Source of the DNA: Desulfosporosinus meridiei DSM 13257
Lineage (GTDB): Bacteria > Bacillota > Desulfitobacteriia > Desulfitobacteriales > Desulfitobacteriaceae
DNA length: 64,000 nt
NCBI RefSeq assembly: GCF_000231385.2
Contig: NC_018515.1
Location: 762,501-826,500, forward strand
Reading direction: 5' to 3'
How positions within the stretch are numbered: position 1 is the stretch's first letter; each line of letters begins with the position of its first letter. Position numbers and translations under genes: made by a program. Shown in pieces: positions 8,752-17,087 of the stretch. The notes beneath the pieces were generated by a model that searched no databases, was not told the DNA's origin, and saw only the letters and a list, made by a program, of their open reading frames with translations.

Positions 8752-9681
8752 ATGCTGAAAGACTGTAATGCTGGGGAACGATTTGAAGGGGTATTGCTGA
8801 TTAATGAGTGGAAAGAGGTTCCATTTCGGCAAAAACCGGGGGCATATCTCTCCTTGACATGCCAAGATAGCTCTGGGCAGATGCAAGGAAAAATGTGGAA
8901 CTACGATCCCCAAGTTCTCGTGCTGCTAAAAGATCAGGATATAGTTAGGATTAAAGGGGTTGCTTCTGAGTACCGTGGTACTCTGGATCTAACGATTGAA
9001 ACAATTAAAATAGTAGCTGAAGAAGACGTCGACTTATCAGAACTTTTGCCTAGTTCCCCGATTGCGGCTTCGGAATTGGAGAAACGCCTAACGGTTCTGA
9101 TTGAAAAGACTAGCCAACGGGAACTTAGGGCTTTGCTGGAACAGGTTTTTGGACATCCGGAATGGGGGGACGCGTTTAGAAAAGCACCTGCCGCCATGAA
9201 GGTCCATCAAGCATACTTGCGCGGGCTTTGGGAACACAGTGTTAGAGTAGCTGAGCTTGTTGAAGAAATTGCCAAGTATTACCCCAAAATGAATCGAGAT
9301 TTAGCTGTAACAGGTGCCCTTTTACATGACTTGGGGAAAATTGGTGAGTACAATTATGAGCGCGGAATTAAATTTACAACAGAAGGAAGGCTACTGGGGC
9401 ACATTATCTTAGGAATTGAACTTCTAACTGAGGAAATTACCAAGATTTCCGACTTCCCGCGAGAATTGAGGTCTAAGTTGTTGCATATCATTACAAGTCA
9501 TCATGGTAAATATGAATGGCAATCCCCAAAACGTCCGAAATTGATGGAAGCCTTAGTAATTCACTATGCTGATGCTTTGGATGCTGAGCTTTATCAGTTT
9601 GAACAAGCAAAAGAAAACCACCCCGAAGATGAATGGTCACCATATATCCCTAGTATGGAGCGGTACATTTATTTAAAATAA
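8752..9681 (+). CDS. YhaM-like 3'-5' exoribonuclease (OB fold + HD domain)
   Basis: 309 residues, close to YhaM of Bacillus (about 314). The N-terminal 90 residues form an OB-fold nucleic-acid-binding domain (GKMWNYDP, DIVRIKGVASEYRGTLDLTI). An HD phosphohydrolase domain follows, with HSVRVAELV, the LLHDLGKIGEY metal site, and ITSHHGKYEW. HALHDLGK-type residues indicate a divalent-metal nuclease. It is a single gene in the cytoplasm, convergent with the next minus-strand gene, the two stops separated by 5 bases. A role in RNA turnover is inferred from the family. Confidence 0.85.
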   Translation: MLKDCNAGERFEGVLLINEWKEVPFRQKPGAYLSLTCQDSSGQMQGKMWNYDPQVLVLLKDQDIVRIKGVASEYRGTLDLTIETIKIVAEEDVDLSELLPSSPIAASELEKRLTVLIEKTSQRELRALLEQVFGHPEWGDAFRKAPAAMKVHQAYLRGLWEHSVRVAELVEEIAKYYPKMNRDLAVTGALLHDLGKIGEYNYERGIKFTTEGRLLGHIILGIELLTEEITKISDFPRELRSKLLHIITSHHGKYEWQSPKRPKLMEALVIHYADALDAELYQFEQAKENHPEDEWSPYIPSMERYIYLK

Positions 9682-9686
9682 GATAC

Positions 9687-10379
9687 TCAGGCTTTAGCCA
9701 GCTTTTTTAATTTGGTATCCCAAAAGCGATTTGCTATAAGGCGAACACAAAATGGATGGTTACCCCAGGTGTTGAGGTTATCCAGTGAAAGCATAAGTGC
9801 ATAAGCTTGACGACAGATAGATAGGATAGGGTAATTCTTAGCAATATGTGCTAAAACAGAAAGGATAGCTTCACAGCGTTCAGAGTAAAACAGATTTTGT
9901 ATGTAACGGCGGCTGTGAGGAGCAAGGCGAAAGCGAGTTAAATCTGTGGAAAGAGGCTTAATTTCGCTTTCGGAAATCAATACCACATTAAATTCCGGTA
10001 GATCAGCTAGAATATCTGCTGATTTTAAGAATTGCCCAAGGTGTTCTTGGACTTCAAGAATTGGAAAAGAGATACAGCCTGGAGTAGAAGCTAAAATTCG
10101 GATACGCAAAAGATTTGACTGAATCATTTTTTCGTTAGCCATGAAATTATGGGGTTTTTGGGTCATGTGTAGAATGAGGGCGGCAAGAACCTCATTCCCG
10201 TCAGAGGCTTGTTGTTCCCAAGCAGGTAAGAGACCAAGGATATCTTCTTTAAGAGGGAGGGTAATCTGATCAAAAAGTTCAGATTGGATAATTGTATTTA
10301 AAGATTGTTCAGTGGGGTTTGTGAGTAAAATTCGCCGAAATCCAGGGTGCACTAAGGTCTTATTATCTGAGTTATTCAT
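9687..10379 (-). CDS. Unrecognised 230-residue protein
   Basis: I do not recognise this family. The protein is predicted soluble and rich in Leu and Ile, with mostly helical segments and no signal peptide, transmembrane segment or cofactor motif. It contains three scattered cysteines (PGCISF, SERCEAI, SICRQAY). The ribosome site GGAGGAGGT precedes ATG 10379, so it is clearly translated. It is alone, divergent from the DtxR-family gene across a 243-base gap and convergent with the YhaM-like gene. A conserved clostridial hypothetical is the most that can be said. Confidence 0.7.
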   Translation of the reverse strand: MNNSDNKTLVHPGFRRILLTNPTEQSLNTIIQSELFDQITLPLKEDILGLLPAWEQQASDGNEVLAALILHMTQKPHNFMANEKMIQSNLLRIRILASTPGCISFPILEVQEHLGQFLKSADILADLPEFNVVLISESEIKPLSTDLTRFRLAPHSRRYIQNLFYSERCEAILSVLAHIAKNYPILSICRQAYALMLSLDNLNTWGNHPFCVRLIANRFWDTKLKKLAKA

Positions 10380-10622
10380 CGAAGGTACCTCCTCCGTAGA
10401 TTATTATCTAATTAGTTCTGTCTTTTAGTGTATGTTTTTTATAGGGTTCTATCCAAGGAATTTAACTTGTCCTAATTCGAAGCAGAAGTGTCAGATAATA
10501 ACGACGGAAGAATACTAAAATTTTGTTTTAGTAGGTACTGGCTATTGGGATGGTAGGATGGAAAGTTCCGCGCTGATCTTGCATAAGTATGATAATAAAC
10601 ATACCGTTGAAAAGGAGCAAAG

Positions 10623-11054
10623 ATGGGAACTCTTACCCCTAGCTTAGAAGACTATCTTGAAGAAATTTATCGATTCTCTCTTTCCACAGATACAGTTCGA
10701 GTAACTGATCTTAGTATCAAACTAGGGGTTTCTTTGCCGTCGGTAACTAAAGCTCTACGTAAATTGAAAAGCGGTCAGTATATTTACTATCAACGCTACG
10801 GAGAAATAAATCTATCTGAAAAAGGGAAAAAGCTGGGGAATTTCTTAGTTAAGCGCAACCAGTTATTACAGGAATTCCTAGTACTTATTAATACTGATTG
10901 TGATATTGCGGCAGAGGCTGAGGCCATGGAACATTATCTTTCAGAAGCTACCATTCGATCTATTCAAGCTATTGTTACCTTCCTAAATGAAAATCCTAAA
11001 TGGTATGAGGTTTTACTGGAATACATCACGTCTTCCAGTAAAACCAAAGAGTAA
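10623..11054 (+). CDS. DtxR/MntR-family metal-dependent regulator
   Basis: 143 residues. The N-terminal winged helix (residues 5-70: SLEDYLEEIY, SLPSVTKALRKL) is followed by the dimerisation domain with AEAMEHYLS, matching the Glu, Glu-His metal ligands of MntR. Asp10 and Glu13 match MntR Asp8 and Glu11. The ligand equivalent to MntR His77 (DtxR His79) is Asn79 here. There is no C-terminal SH3-like domain, as in MntR. It is convergent with the feo genes, only 3 bases from feoB. Regulation of feo by this protein is an inference from proximity and the palindrome near feoA. Confidence 0.85.
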   Translation: MGTLTPSLEDYLEEIYRFSLSTDTVRVTDLSIKLGVSLPSVTKALRKLKSGQYIYYQRYGEINLSEKGKKLGNFLVKRNQLLQEFLVLINTDCDIAAEAEAMEHYLSEATIRSIQAIVTFLNENPKWYEVLLEYITSSSKTKE

Positions 11055-11057
11055 AGT

Positions 11058-12458
11058 CTAGGCTAAACCGAACATACGAACCACTTGAGTCAGAATAAAA
11101 CAAGCAGAAAAACCGATGAGTGTTGGAATTAGAAATGATAGGAAGGCCCATTTTTTACTGCCGGTTTCCTTGTAGGTTGTGAGGAGAGTGGTAGCACAAG
11201 GCCAATGCAATAGGGAAAACAACATGACGTTAACTGCTGTAAGCCAGGTCCAGCCGTTACTAACCAAAACGTTCCTAAGCTCCTCTAAGCTTGCAAAATC
11301 CTGTAAAGAGCCGGTGGAAAGATAGCTCATGATAAGAATCGGCAGAACAATCTCGTTTGCAGGTAGCCCAAGTATAAAGGCCATTAGGATGAATCCATCT
11401 AAGCCGATAAGTTTTCCTAAGGGGTTTAGGGTATGAGCCACAGTAGAGAGTACACTCAGTTCTCCAATATATACATTTGCCAGAATCCATATTACGCCGC
11501 CTGCGGGGGCTGCTATGATGATTGCACGTCTTAGTACAAATAAGGTGCGGTCAATCACTGAGCGATAGATTACGGCTCCTATCTTTGGCCGACGGTATGA
11601 GGGTAATTCCAAGACAAGAGAAGAAGGTTCACCTTTTAATATTGTCATTGATAGTAACCAGGAGACAGTTAATGTAACAGCTATACCCAGTAAAATTATT
11701 AGCGCAATCACCAAGGCATTAATTATTCCTGAATAGGATGCAATAGCCCCACCTATAAAAATTGAAGTGATGGCAATCAATGTCGGAAATCTACCGTTGC
11801 AGGGAACAAAATTATTGGTCAGAATTGCGATTAGGCGCTCCCGTGGAGAGTCTATTATTCTGCATGATGTGACTCCAGCCGCATTACATCCAAATCCCAT
11901 GCACATGGTCAGACTCTGTTTACCACAGGCTTTGGCTTTTTTAAAAATATGATCCAGGTTGAAAGCTATTCGAGGTAGATAACCGGAATCTTCTAATAAG
12001 GTAAATAAGGGAAAAAAGATGGCCATAGGAGGCAGCATAACTGCAACAACCCAGGCTAAAGTCCGGTAAACTCCTAGAACAAGAACTCCATGTACCCAAT
12101 CAGGGGCACCTAACCACTGAAACCCAAGAGTTAATTGATCCTGAAAGGCAAAGAGCGCGCTGGCTAGGAGCCCTGAGGGTATATTTGCACCTTCTATAGT
12201 TATCCAAAAGACACACACCAATAGCAGGATCATGAGGGGATATCCGAACCACTTGGAAGTAACCAGATTATCAATTATTAGATCAAAGCCAATTCGGTGG
12301 CGTTCTTTGTTTGAAAGAACATGTTTGGTAATTTGCTCTGCATTTCCATAAATATCGGCAACAATCTGGTCGCTAAATGAATTACAATAGGCTTTGCGAA
12401 CATATTCAGCTTGACCATAAGCCTCACTAAGATTTCTAGAAGAACTCATTGCGCACAT
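11058..12458 (-). CDS. feoB: FeoB membrane (permease) part, encoded separately
   Basis: Membrane half of the ferrous iron transporter, 466 residues from ATG 12458. It has multiple transmembrane segments and two Gate (nucleoside-recognition) domains. FeoB core motifs are present: PPMAIFFPLFTLLEDSGYLP, MGFGCNAAGV and NNFVPCNGRFP, with cysteines proposed to line the iron path. It lacks the G domain, which is the preceding gene; the two reading frames overlap by 13 bases. GGGAGG lies 7 bases before ATG 12458, supporting a genuine separate start rather than a sequencing frameshift. A soluble N-terminal roughly 55 residues may be the linker joining it to the GTPase. Confidence 0.9.
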   Translation of the reverse strand: MCAMSSSRNLSEAYGQAEYVRKAYCNSFSDQIVADIYGNAEQITKHVLSNKERHRIGFDLIIDNLVTSKWFGYPLMILLLVCVFWITIEGANIPSGLLASALFAFQDQLTLGFQWLGAPDWVHGVLVLGVYRTLAWVVAVMLPPMAIFFPLFTLLEDSGYLPRIAFNLDHIFKKAKACGKQSLTMCMGFGCNAAGVTSCRIIDSPRERLIAILTNNFVPCNGRFPTLIAITSIFIGGAIASYSGIINALVIALIILLGIAVTLTVSWLLSMTILKGEPSSLVLELPSYRRPKIGAVIYRSVIDRTLFVLRRAIIIAAPAGGVIWILANVYIGELSVLSTVAHTLNPLGKLIGLDGFILMAFILGLPANEIVLPILIMSYLSTGSLQDFASLEELRNVLVSNGWTWLTAVNVMLFSLLHWPCATTLLTTYKETGSKKWAFLSFLIPTLIGFSACFILTQVVRMFGLA

Positions 12459-13237
12459 TTGGATTCCTCCCAATCCTGAAATGAAACATGATCAATATCC
12501 AGAAAATTGCTTAAACTTTCCAGAAAATTCTGATCTCCGTCTAAAAGCCTTAAGGCGATCCAACGAGGTGACAAGGTACTATTAGGAATATTTTCTACCA
12601 AAGGCAACAACTCTTTTAGAGCGCTTTCTATATCTGAGGAATATTTTATCTGTCGAGGAATCGGCTGTAGTAATCCGGTAGCAACTTGTAATATCTTCTC
12701 GCGGAGTTCTGTAAGTCCAATTCCTTGCCGAGCAGCGGTTGCAACGACAGGCACTCCTAATTCACGTTCCAACGAAGGAACATCAATGACTAAATTTTTC
12801 TTTTTAGCCTCATCCATTAGATTCAAACACACAATAACATTAGGTGTTATTTCAAAAACTTGAAGAGCCAAATTTAGATTTCTTTCTAGAGAAGTGGCAT
12901 CCAAAACTACTACTGTAACATCAGGGTTCGCAAAGCACAAGAAATCTCGGGCAATCTGTTCCTCAACCGTATGAGCTAATAGAGAATAAGTACCAGGCAA
13001 GTCGACGATTAAAAAGGGTTTTTTTTGATATTGGTAACTACCATGTGCATTATCTACTGTTTTTCCCGGCCAATTACCGGTATGTTGATGGAGTCCGGTT
13101 AAGGCATTGAAAATTGTGCTTTTCCCTACATTTGGGTTACCGGCTAGGGCAATGCTCAATTGATCGTTTCTAATTGGAACTCCAAAATAATTTTGCCATA
13201 ATAGGCTCTTTTTTTCTGCAGACAGAATCATACACAT
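12446..13237 (-). CDS. feoB: FeoB GTPase domain protein, encoded separately
   Basis: 263-residue small GTPase that normally forms the N-terminus of FeoB. It has G1 GNPNVGKST, the switch region HTGNWPGKTVD, G3 DLPGTYSL, G4 NLMDEA and a guanine-dissociation-inhibitor-like tail. It ends at TGA 12446-12448, 13 bases inside the membrane gene. ATG 13237 overlaps the end of feoA and is preceded by GGAGAGG; ATG 13231 is an alternative start. Split FeoB proteins are known in clostridia, so the pair is probably functional through protein-protein association. Confidence 0.9.
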   Translation of the reverse strand: MCMILSAEKKSLLWQNYFGVPIRNDQLSIALAGNPNVGKSTIFNALTGLHQHTGNWPGKTVDNAHGSYQYQKKPFLIVDLPGTYSLLAHTVEEQIARDFLCFANPDVTVVVLDATSLERNLNLALQVFEITPNVIVCLNLMDEAKKKNLVIDVPSLERELGVPVVATAARQGIGLTELREKILQVATGLLQPIPRQIKYSSDIESALKELLPLVENIPNSTLSPRWIALRLLDGDQNFLESLSNFLDIDHVSFQDWEESKCAQ

Positions 13238-13494
13238 TCCTCTCCGTTCGATAACGTTCTTACCAAAATTTGGGAAGCGTCTTCGCTTCGTAGTGCAATA
13301 AGTGTGCCCCTTACCAGATAAGCGGTTGGATCACCTGATGGCCCTCTGCGTATACTGCGGATCAAGGTTCCAGGGACAATTCCTAAGTCAAGTATACGGC
13401 GTCGTAAAAGTCCGCTTAACTCTAAGGAAACTATTTGACAGGCCGAACCTAGAGATAAATCTGATAATGGATTGATTCGTTCTGCATTTTTCAC
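13228..13494 (-). CDS. feoA: FeoA, ferrous iron transport accessory protein
   Basis: 88-residue SH3-like small protein with the FeoA pattern L.LG.AC.I..L....L.RRILDLGIVPGT.I..IRRGP.GDP..Y.VRG..IALR..DA..I.V. It is first in the feoA-feoB(G)-feoB(TM) operon; its 3' end overlaps the GTPase gene by 10 bases. FeoA is thought to bind FeoB and adjust its activity. The start codon is ATG or GTG near 13494, behind a GGGGG-rich site. The upstream region carries a perfect 16-bp palindrome. Confidence 0.9.
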   Translation of the reverse strand: MKNAERINPLSDLSLGSACQIVSLELSGLLRRRILDLGIVPGTLIRSIRRGPSGDPTAYLVRGTLIALRSEDASQILVRTLSNGEECV

Positions 13495-13810
13495 ACCAAT
13501 GTACCCCCTTTTTCTAATCAGGTTATCTTCTTTCTCAGTTAGAGGTTAGCCGCGGCTAACTTTCAGTTAAAAGTTCATTTTGAATAGATTATGTTAAGAG
13601 GTCTCTTTTGTTCCCCCGAAAGCTTATACTAATTTGATAAGGAGCCATTGCGCGTTTACAAACGTAAGGCAAATGGCTCCTTGGTTTTTAGTCGTTGAGT
13701 TTAGAATTGAAGGATATGGTATGTTTGAGGCTGAGGTGCCTTTGCAATGGGAAAACTATGCTATAATTATAGAATACAGTCGGTGGTCATTACTTAGGAG
13801 TTGTTGATAT
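13495..13810. other. Divergent intergenic region between feoA and an ABC exporter
   Basis: These 316 bases hold the palindrome at 13545-13560 and a long hairpin. AAGGAGCCATT at 13639-13649 pairs with AATGGCTCCTT at 13672-13682; a nested CGTTT/AAACG pair lies inside and GGTTTTTAG follows. In that orientation it would terminate plus-strand transcription, although no plus-strand gene lies upstream. The rest would contain the promoters of feoA (minus) and the ABC exporter (plus); I see no strong consensus promoter. Confidence 0.5.
13545..13560. promoter_or_regulatory. Perfect palindrome upstream of feoA, candidate metal-repressor operator
   Basis: GTTAGCCGCGGCTAAC is a perfect 16-bp inverted repeat, 51 bases upstream of feoA. 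Its half-site GGTTAGCC resembles the TTAGGTTAGSCTAACC type of DtxR/IdeR operator. The DtxR-family gene at 10623 is the obvious candidate ligand. The link is inferred; no second copy of the palindrome was found near that gene. Confidence 0.5.
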
Positions 13811-15613
13811 ATGAGACAAGGGATCGGCAAATTAAGATTTGCAGATGAAGAAGTACAGATGCCCAAAGTTACAAGGAAAATGCTGACCAGAATATTGAGT
13901 TACTTTTTGCCTTATTGGAAAAGCATGCTGCTTGTAATTAGTATAATATTTACTAGTTCAATACTAGGTCTTGTGCCCCCAATATTAATTAGAAATATTA
14001 TTGACATTGCTTTGCCTCAAAAAGATCTCTTTCACTTAAGTTTGTTAATTCTGGTATCCATTGGGGTTACGGTGATTTTAGGACTTTTGCAAGTAGCTCA
14101 GTCATATCTCAGTATTTGGATTTCTAAACATATAATCTTAACTATGAAAAATCAAATGTATGGTCATTTGCAGAATATGTCTTTGAATTTCTATACTGCT
14201 GCAAGACCCGGGGAGATTATCACCAGAATAACAAGTGATATAGAGGGAATCCAGGATATTTTTAACTCAACCGTTATCAATGCTATAACCAGTATAGTTG
14301 TACTTATCTCGACTGCCGCCGCACTGATATTGATGAATTGGAAGCTGGCAATTGTCGGAATGATTATTCTGCCTACTTTTATTATCCCAACCAGGAAAGT
14401 AGGCAAACTTCGCTGGAAGTTAGCTACTAAGAGCCAAGAAAAAATTAGCGATCTTAATCAGATTATTCAAGAGGCTTTCAGTATTAGTGGGGCACTACTC
14501 ACAAAGCTTTTTACCAACGAAAAGGATGAATTGGAAAGATTTACAAAAATAAATAGTGAGGTTATTAGTTTACAAATCAAAGAGTCCGTTGTAGGACGCT
14601 GGTTTAGAATGACAATTACAACTTTTATTGCTGTCGGGCCGATGCTGATTTATTTTTATGGCGGATACCTGTTTATTAAAGGGGAGATATCCATTGGAAG
14701 TATTATTGCTTTTGTAGCCTTGCTGGGGAGGCTTTATGCACCTGTTTCGCAACTATCGAATATACACATCGATATCACAAGATCGTTAGCCTTATTCCAG
14801 AGAATTTTTGAGTATCTAGATCTTGAACAAGAAATTGAAAATAAGCTCGGAGCCTATGAACTGAAGGTGATTAGCGGTAAAGTACAATTCAAGAATGTAT
14901 ATTTTTCCTATAACAGTAAGGTTAAGGTCCTCGAGGACATTAGTTTTTCTGTAAAGCCAGGTACAATGGTAGCCTTAGTTGGTTCAAGTGGAGTTGGGAA
15001 AACCACCATTACAAATCTTATACCAAGGTTGTACGATGTGAATAAAGGAAGTATAGAAATTGACGGACATGATATCAGAGTTGTCACATTAGAGTCGCTT
15101 AGGAAGCAGATTGGGATAGTGATCCAGGAACCTTACTTATTCAATGATACTATCGAGGAAAATTTAAGGTATGGTAAGAAAGATGCCACCGAAGTGGAAA
15201 TAGTCGAGGCTTGTAAAGCAGCATATATTCATGACTTCATTATGACTCTGCCTAATCGTTATAAAACAATCGTCGGAAATAGAGGGGTTAAGTTATCCGG
15301 TGGAGAAAAGCAAAGGGTATCTATTGCAAGGGTTATATTAAGAGACCCGAGAATTATTATTCTTGATGAAGCTACATCCTCACTAGATTCCATATCGGAA
15401 ATGTACATTCAAAAGGCTATGATTCCTTTGCTGAAAGATAGGACAAGCTTTGTCATAGCCCACAGATTATCAACTGTTTTAGCAGCGGATCAGATCTTTG
15501 TTATTGAAAATGGAGCTATTGCTGAAAGCGGGAACCATGAAGAATTAATTCGCAAAGAGGGTCTCTATCAACAGATTTATAAGACACAATTCAAAGGGGA
15601 TAGTTATAACTAA
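13811..15613 (+). CDS. ABC exporter, fused membrane and ATPase domains (MsbA/multidrug type)
   Basis: 600-residue half-transporter expected to act as a dimer in the membrane. Residues about 35-320 form a six-helix exporter domain. The nucleotide-binding domain starts near 350 with Walker A GSSGVGKTT (about 390), signature LSGGEKQR (about 496), Walker B IIILDEATSSLD and the switch His in AHRLSTV. AGGAG 10 bases before ATG 13811 supports the start; ATG 13862 is a possible shorter start. The substrate cannot be told: lipid, peptide or drug are all possible. A hairpin lacking a T run (15610-15646) separates it from the thioesterase gene. Confidence 0.88.
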   Translation: MRQGIGKLRFADEEVQMPKVTRKMLTRILSYFLPYWKSMLLVISIIFTSSILGLVPPILIRNIIDIALPQKDLFHLSLLILVSIGVTVILGLLQVAQSYLSIWISKHIILTMKNQMYGHLQNMSLNFYTAARPGEIITRITSDIEGIQDIFNSTVINAITSIVVLISTAAALILMNWKLAIVGMIILPTFIIPTRKVGKLRWKLATKSQEKISDLNQIIQEAFSISGALLTKLFTNEKDELERFTKINSEVISLQIKESVVGRWFRMTITTFIAVGPMLIYFYGGYLFIKGEISIGSIIAFVALLGRLYAPVSQLSNIHIDITRSLALFQRIFEYLDLEQEIENKLGAYELKVISGKVQFKNVYFSYNSKVKVLEDISFSVKPGTMVALVGSSGVGKTTITNLIPRLYDVNKGSIEIDGHDIRVVTLESLRKQIGIVIQEPYLFNDTIEENLRYGKKDATEVEIVEACKAAYIHDFIMTLPNRYKTIVGNRGVKLSGGEKQRVSIARVILRDPRIIILDEATSSLDSISEMYIQKAMIPLLKDRTSFVIAHRLSTVLAADQIFVIENGAIAESGNHEELIRKEGLYQQIYKTQFKGDSYN

Positions 15614-15673
15614 CTTCTGCCCAAGTTCGACTCCTTTAGAAGTTAGAAAAGGCTAAACGAGGTGGGTAAAGAA

Positions 15674-16447
15674 ATGATAAATCAACGATTTAATATGGAA
15701 TTTGAAGTTCACTATCATGAAGTAAATCCAAAGGAGCAGGCCACACCCTTAGCAATACTGCATTATTTAGAAAATGCCGCAATTTCCCATTCGGAATCAA
15801 TTGGACAGGGAATAAAACAGTTACAGGCTAAAAAGCAAGCCTGGATTTTAAATCAATGGATTCTTCAGATGAACCGTTATCCAGTTTTAGGTGAAAAGGT
15901 TATGATTGAAACATGGTCTTCAGGATTTGAAAGGTTTTATGCAAATAGAGATTTTTTAATAAAGGATAACAATCAAGAAATCATTGGGAAGGCAACATCC
16001 TTGTGGATTTTCTATAATACTGAAAGTAAGCGCCCGTCCAGAATACCCCAAGAATTTCAAGAAGCCTATGGAATCGATCCAATTCGAGTAATTGAAGACG
16101 CTACAAATCAGTTTCAGATTCATGAAGTAGGTGATCAAACTAAGGCTGTCGGTAATGAACAGATATTTACTGTCCGAAGGAGTGACATCGATACCAATGG
16201 TCATGTCAATAATGCAAATTATCTTCAGTGGATGCTAGAGGTTGTTCCAGAAGATGTTTATCAAAATGCATATCTTGCTGCTATGAAGATAACTTATCGG
16301 AAAGCAGCAACTTATGGTTCGAGTATTCGCTCCAAATGCCATGAAACGGAATCAAAAGCTAATAATCCTATCTATCAGCATATTATCCTTGAGAATGATG
16401 GCCTTCAAGAACTTGCTACAGCACTAACAGTCTGGAAAAGTGTATAA
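15674..16447 (+). CDS. Acyl-ACP thioesterase family protein
   Basis: 257-residue double hot-dog protein of the acyl-ACP thioesterase family (FatA/FatB-like, PF01643 type). The first hot-dog is at about 5-130 (AISHSESIGQG, WILNQWILQMNRYP), the second at about 150-250 (TVRRSDIDTNGHVNNANYLQWMLE written in part as RRSDIDTNGHVNNANYLQW). The Asp/Asn-His motif DIDTNGHVNN marks the catalytic region. It would release fatty acids from acyl carrier protein. I prefer ATG 15674 over GTG 15662, because GAGGTG at 15659-15664 sits 9 bases before the ATG and overlaps the GTG. Confidence 0.85.
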   Translation: MINQRFNMEFEVHYHEVNPKEQATPLAILHYLENAAISHSESIGQGIKQLQAKKQAWILNQWILQMNRYPVLGEKVMIETWSSGFERFYANRDFLIKDNNQEIIGKATSLWIFYNTESKRPSRIPQEFQEAYGIDPIRVIEDATNQFQIHEVGDQTKAVGNEQIFTVRRSDIDTNGHVNNANYLQWMLEVVPEDVYQNAYLAAMKITYRKAATYGSSIRSKCHETESKANNPIYQHIILENDGLQELATALTVWKSV

Positions 16448-16469
16448 TATTTTGAAAAGAGGTAAAGAA

Positions 16470-16928
16470 ATGCGGAGAAGTGATAAAGAAATAACTGATC
16501 AAAATTCGATGGACGAAATCATAAAGAAGGCACAAGTTTGTAGATTAGCTATATCCTATAAGGACATGCCCTATATTATTCCGATAAACTTCGGTTATCT
16601 AGACAAGGTATTGTATTTTCATTCTGCAAAAGATGGACTAAAGCTTTCAATTCTACGTGAAAATCCTCAGGCTTGTTTTGAAGTTGAGATTGACACCCAA
16701 ATAATTCCCAGTGAAATGGGGTGTGAATGGACTATGCGATATCAAAGTGTCATTGGTTTCGGAGAGGTAGAGTTCATTGATGATATAACCAGTAAGCGAG
16801 AAAGTATGAAAATCATTATGGAGCATTATGCAAATGATAAGCCCTTTCCCTCAGATACAATGTTGGAAGGAATCACTCTTTATAAATTAAAGGTAAATAC
16901 TATGACGGGTAAACAATCAGGATACTAG
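16470..16928 (+). CDS. Pyridoxamine 5'-phosphate oxidase-like FMN-binding protein
   Basis: 152-residue split-barrel flavin-binding protein of the type often annotated as a nitroimidazole-resistance or PPOX-like protein. The N-terminal helix (RRSDKEITD) and CRLAISYKDMPYIIPINFGY, with HSAKDGLKL and NPQACFEVE, follow the NimA/PPOX pattern. ATG 16470 has AGAGGT 6 bases upstream; an in-frame GTG at 16440 overlaps the thioesterase gene and is less likely. The gene follows the thioesterase by 22 bases and is probably cotranscribed. The substrate is unknown. Confidence 0.82.
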   Translation: MRRSDKEITDQNSMDEIIKKAQVCRLAISYKDMPYIIPINFGYLDKVLYFHSAKDGLKLSILRENPQACFEVEIDTQIIPSEMGCEWTMRYQSVIGFGEVEFIDDITSKRESMKIIMEHYANDKPFPSDTMLEGITLYKLKVNTMTGKQSGY

Positions 16929-16993
16929 AAATTAATTAGATCTTATCTTGAAATATTATTTGAATAGATTAAAAAGAAGGAAAATAGGGGATA

Positions 16994-17020
16994 TTTGTCG
17001 AACAAAGACGTAACGACAAG
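16994..17020. promoter_or_regulatory. Two candidate Spo0A boxes upstream of the sensor kinase
   Basis: TTTGTCGAAC at 16994-17003 contains the 0A-box core TGTCGAA. TAACGACAAG at 17011-17020 read on the other strand gives CTTGTCGTTA, one mismatch from that core. The pair lies 70-95 bases before the kinase start. Short motifs like this occur by chance, so this is suggestive only. Confidence 0.35.
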
Positions 17021-17087
17021 TGTGAATTTGCTAAAACAGTTTCCATGGGCTGACCATCAATCTAAATTTAGAAGAGTGGTATGAATA

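Noticed and set aside
11058-13237. FeoB frameshift from a sequencing error
   Set aside because: A good ribosome site exists for the membrane ORF and the split falls at the known domain border, so separate genes are more likely.
13639-13682. Metal-sensing riboswitch near feoA
   Set aside because: The hairpin is oriented for plus-strand termination and lies on the wrong strand for feoA; no known aptamer core was seen.
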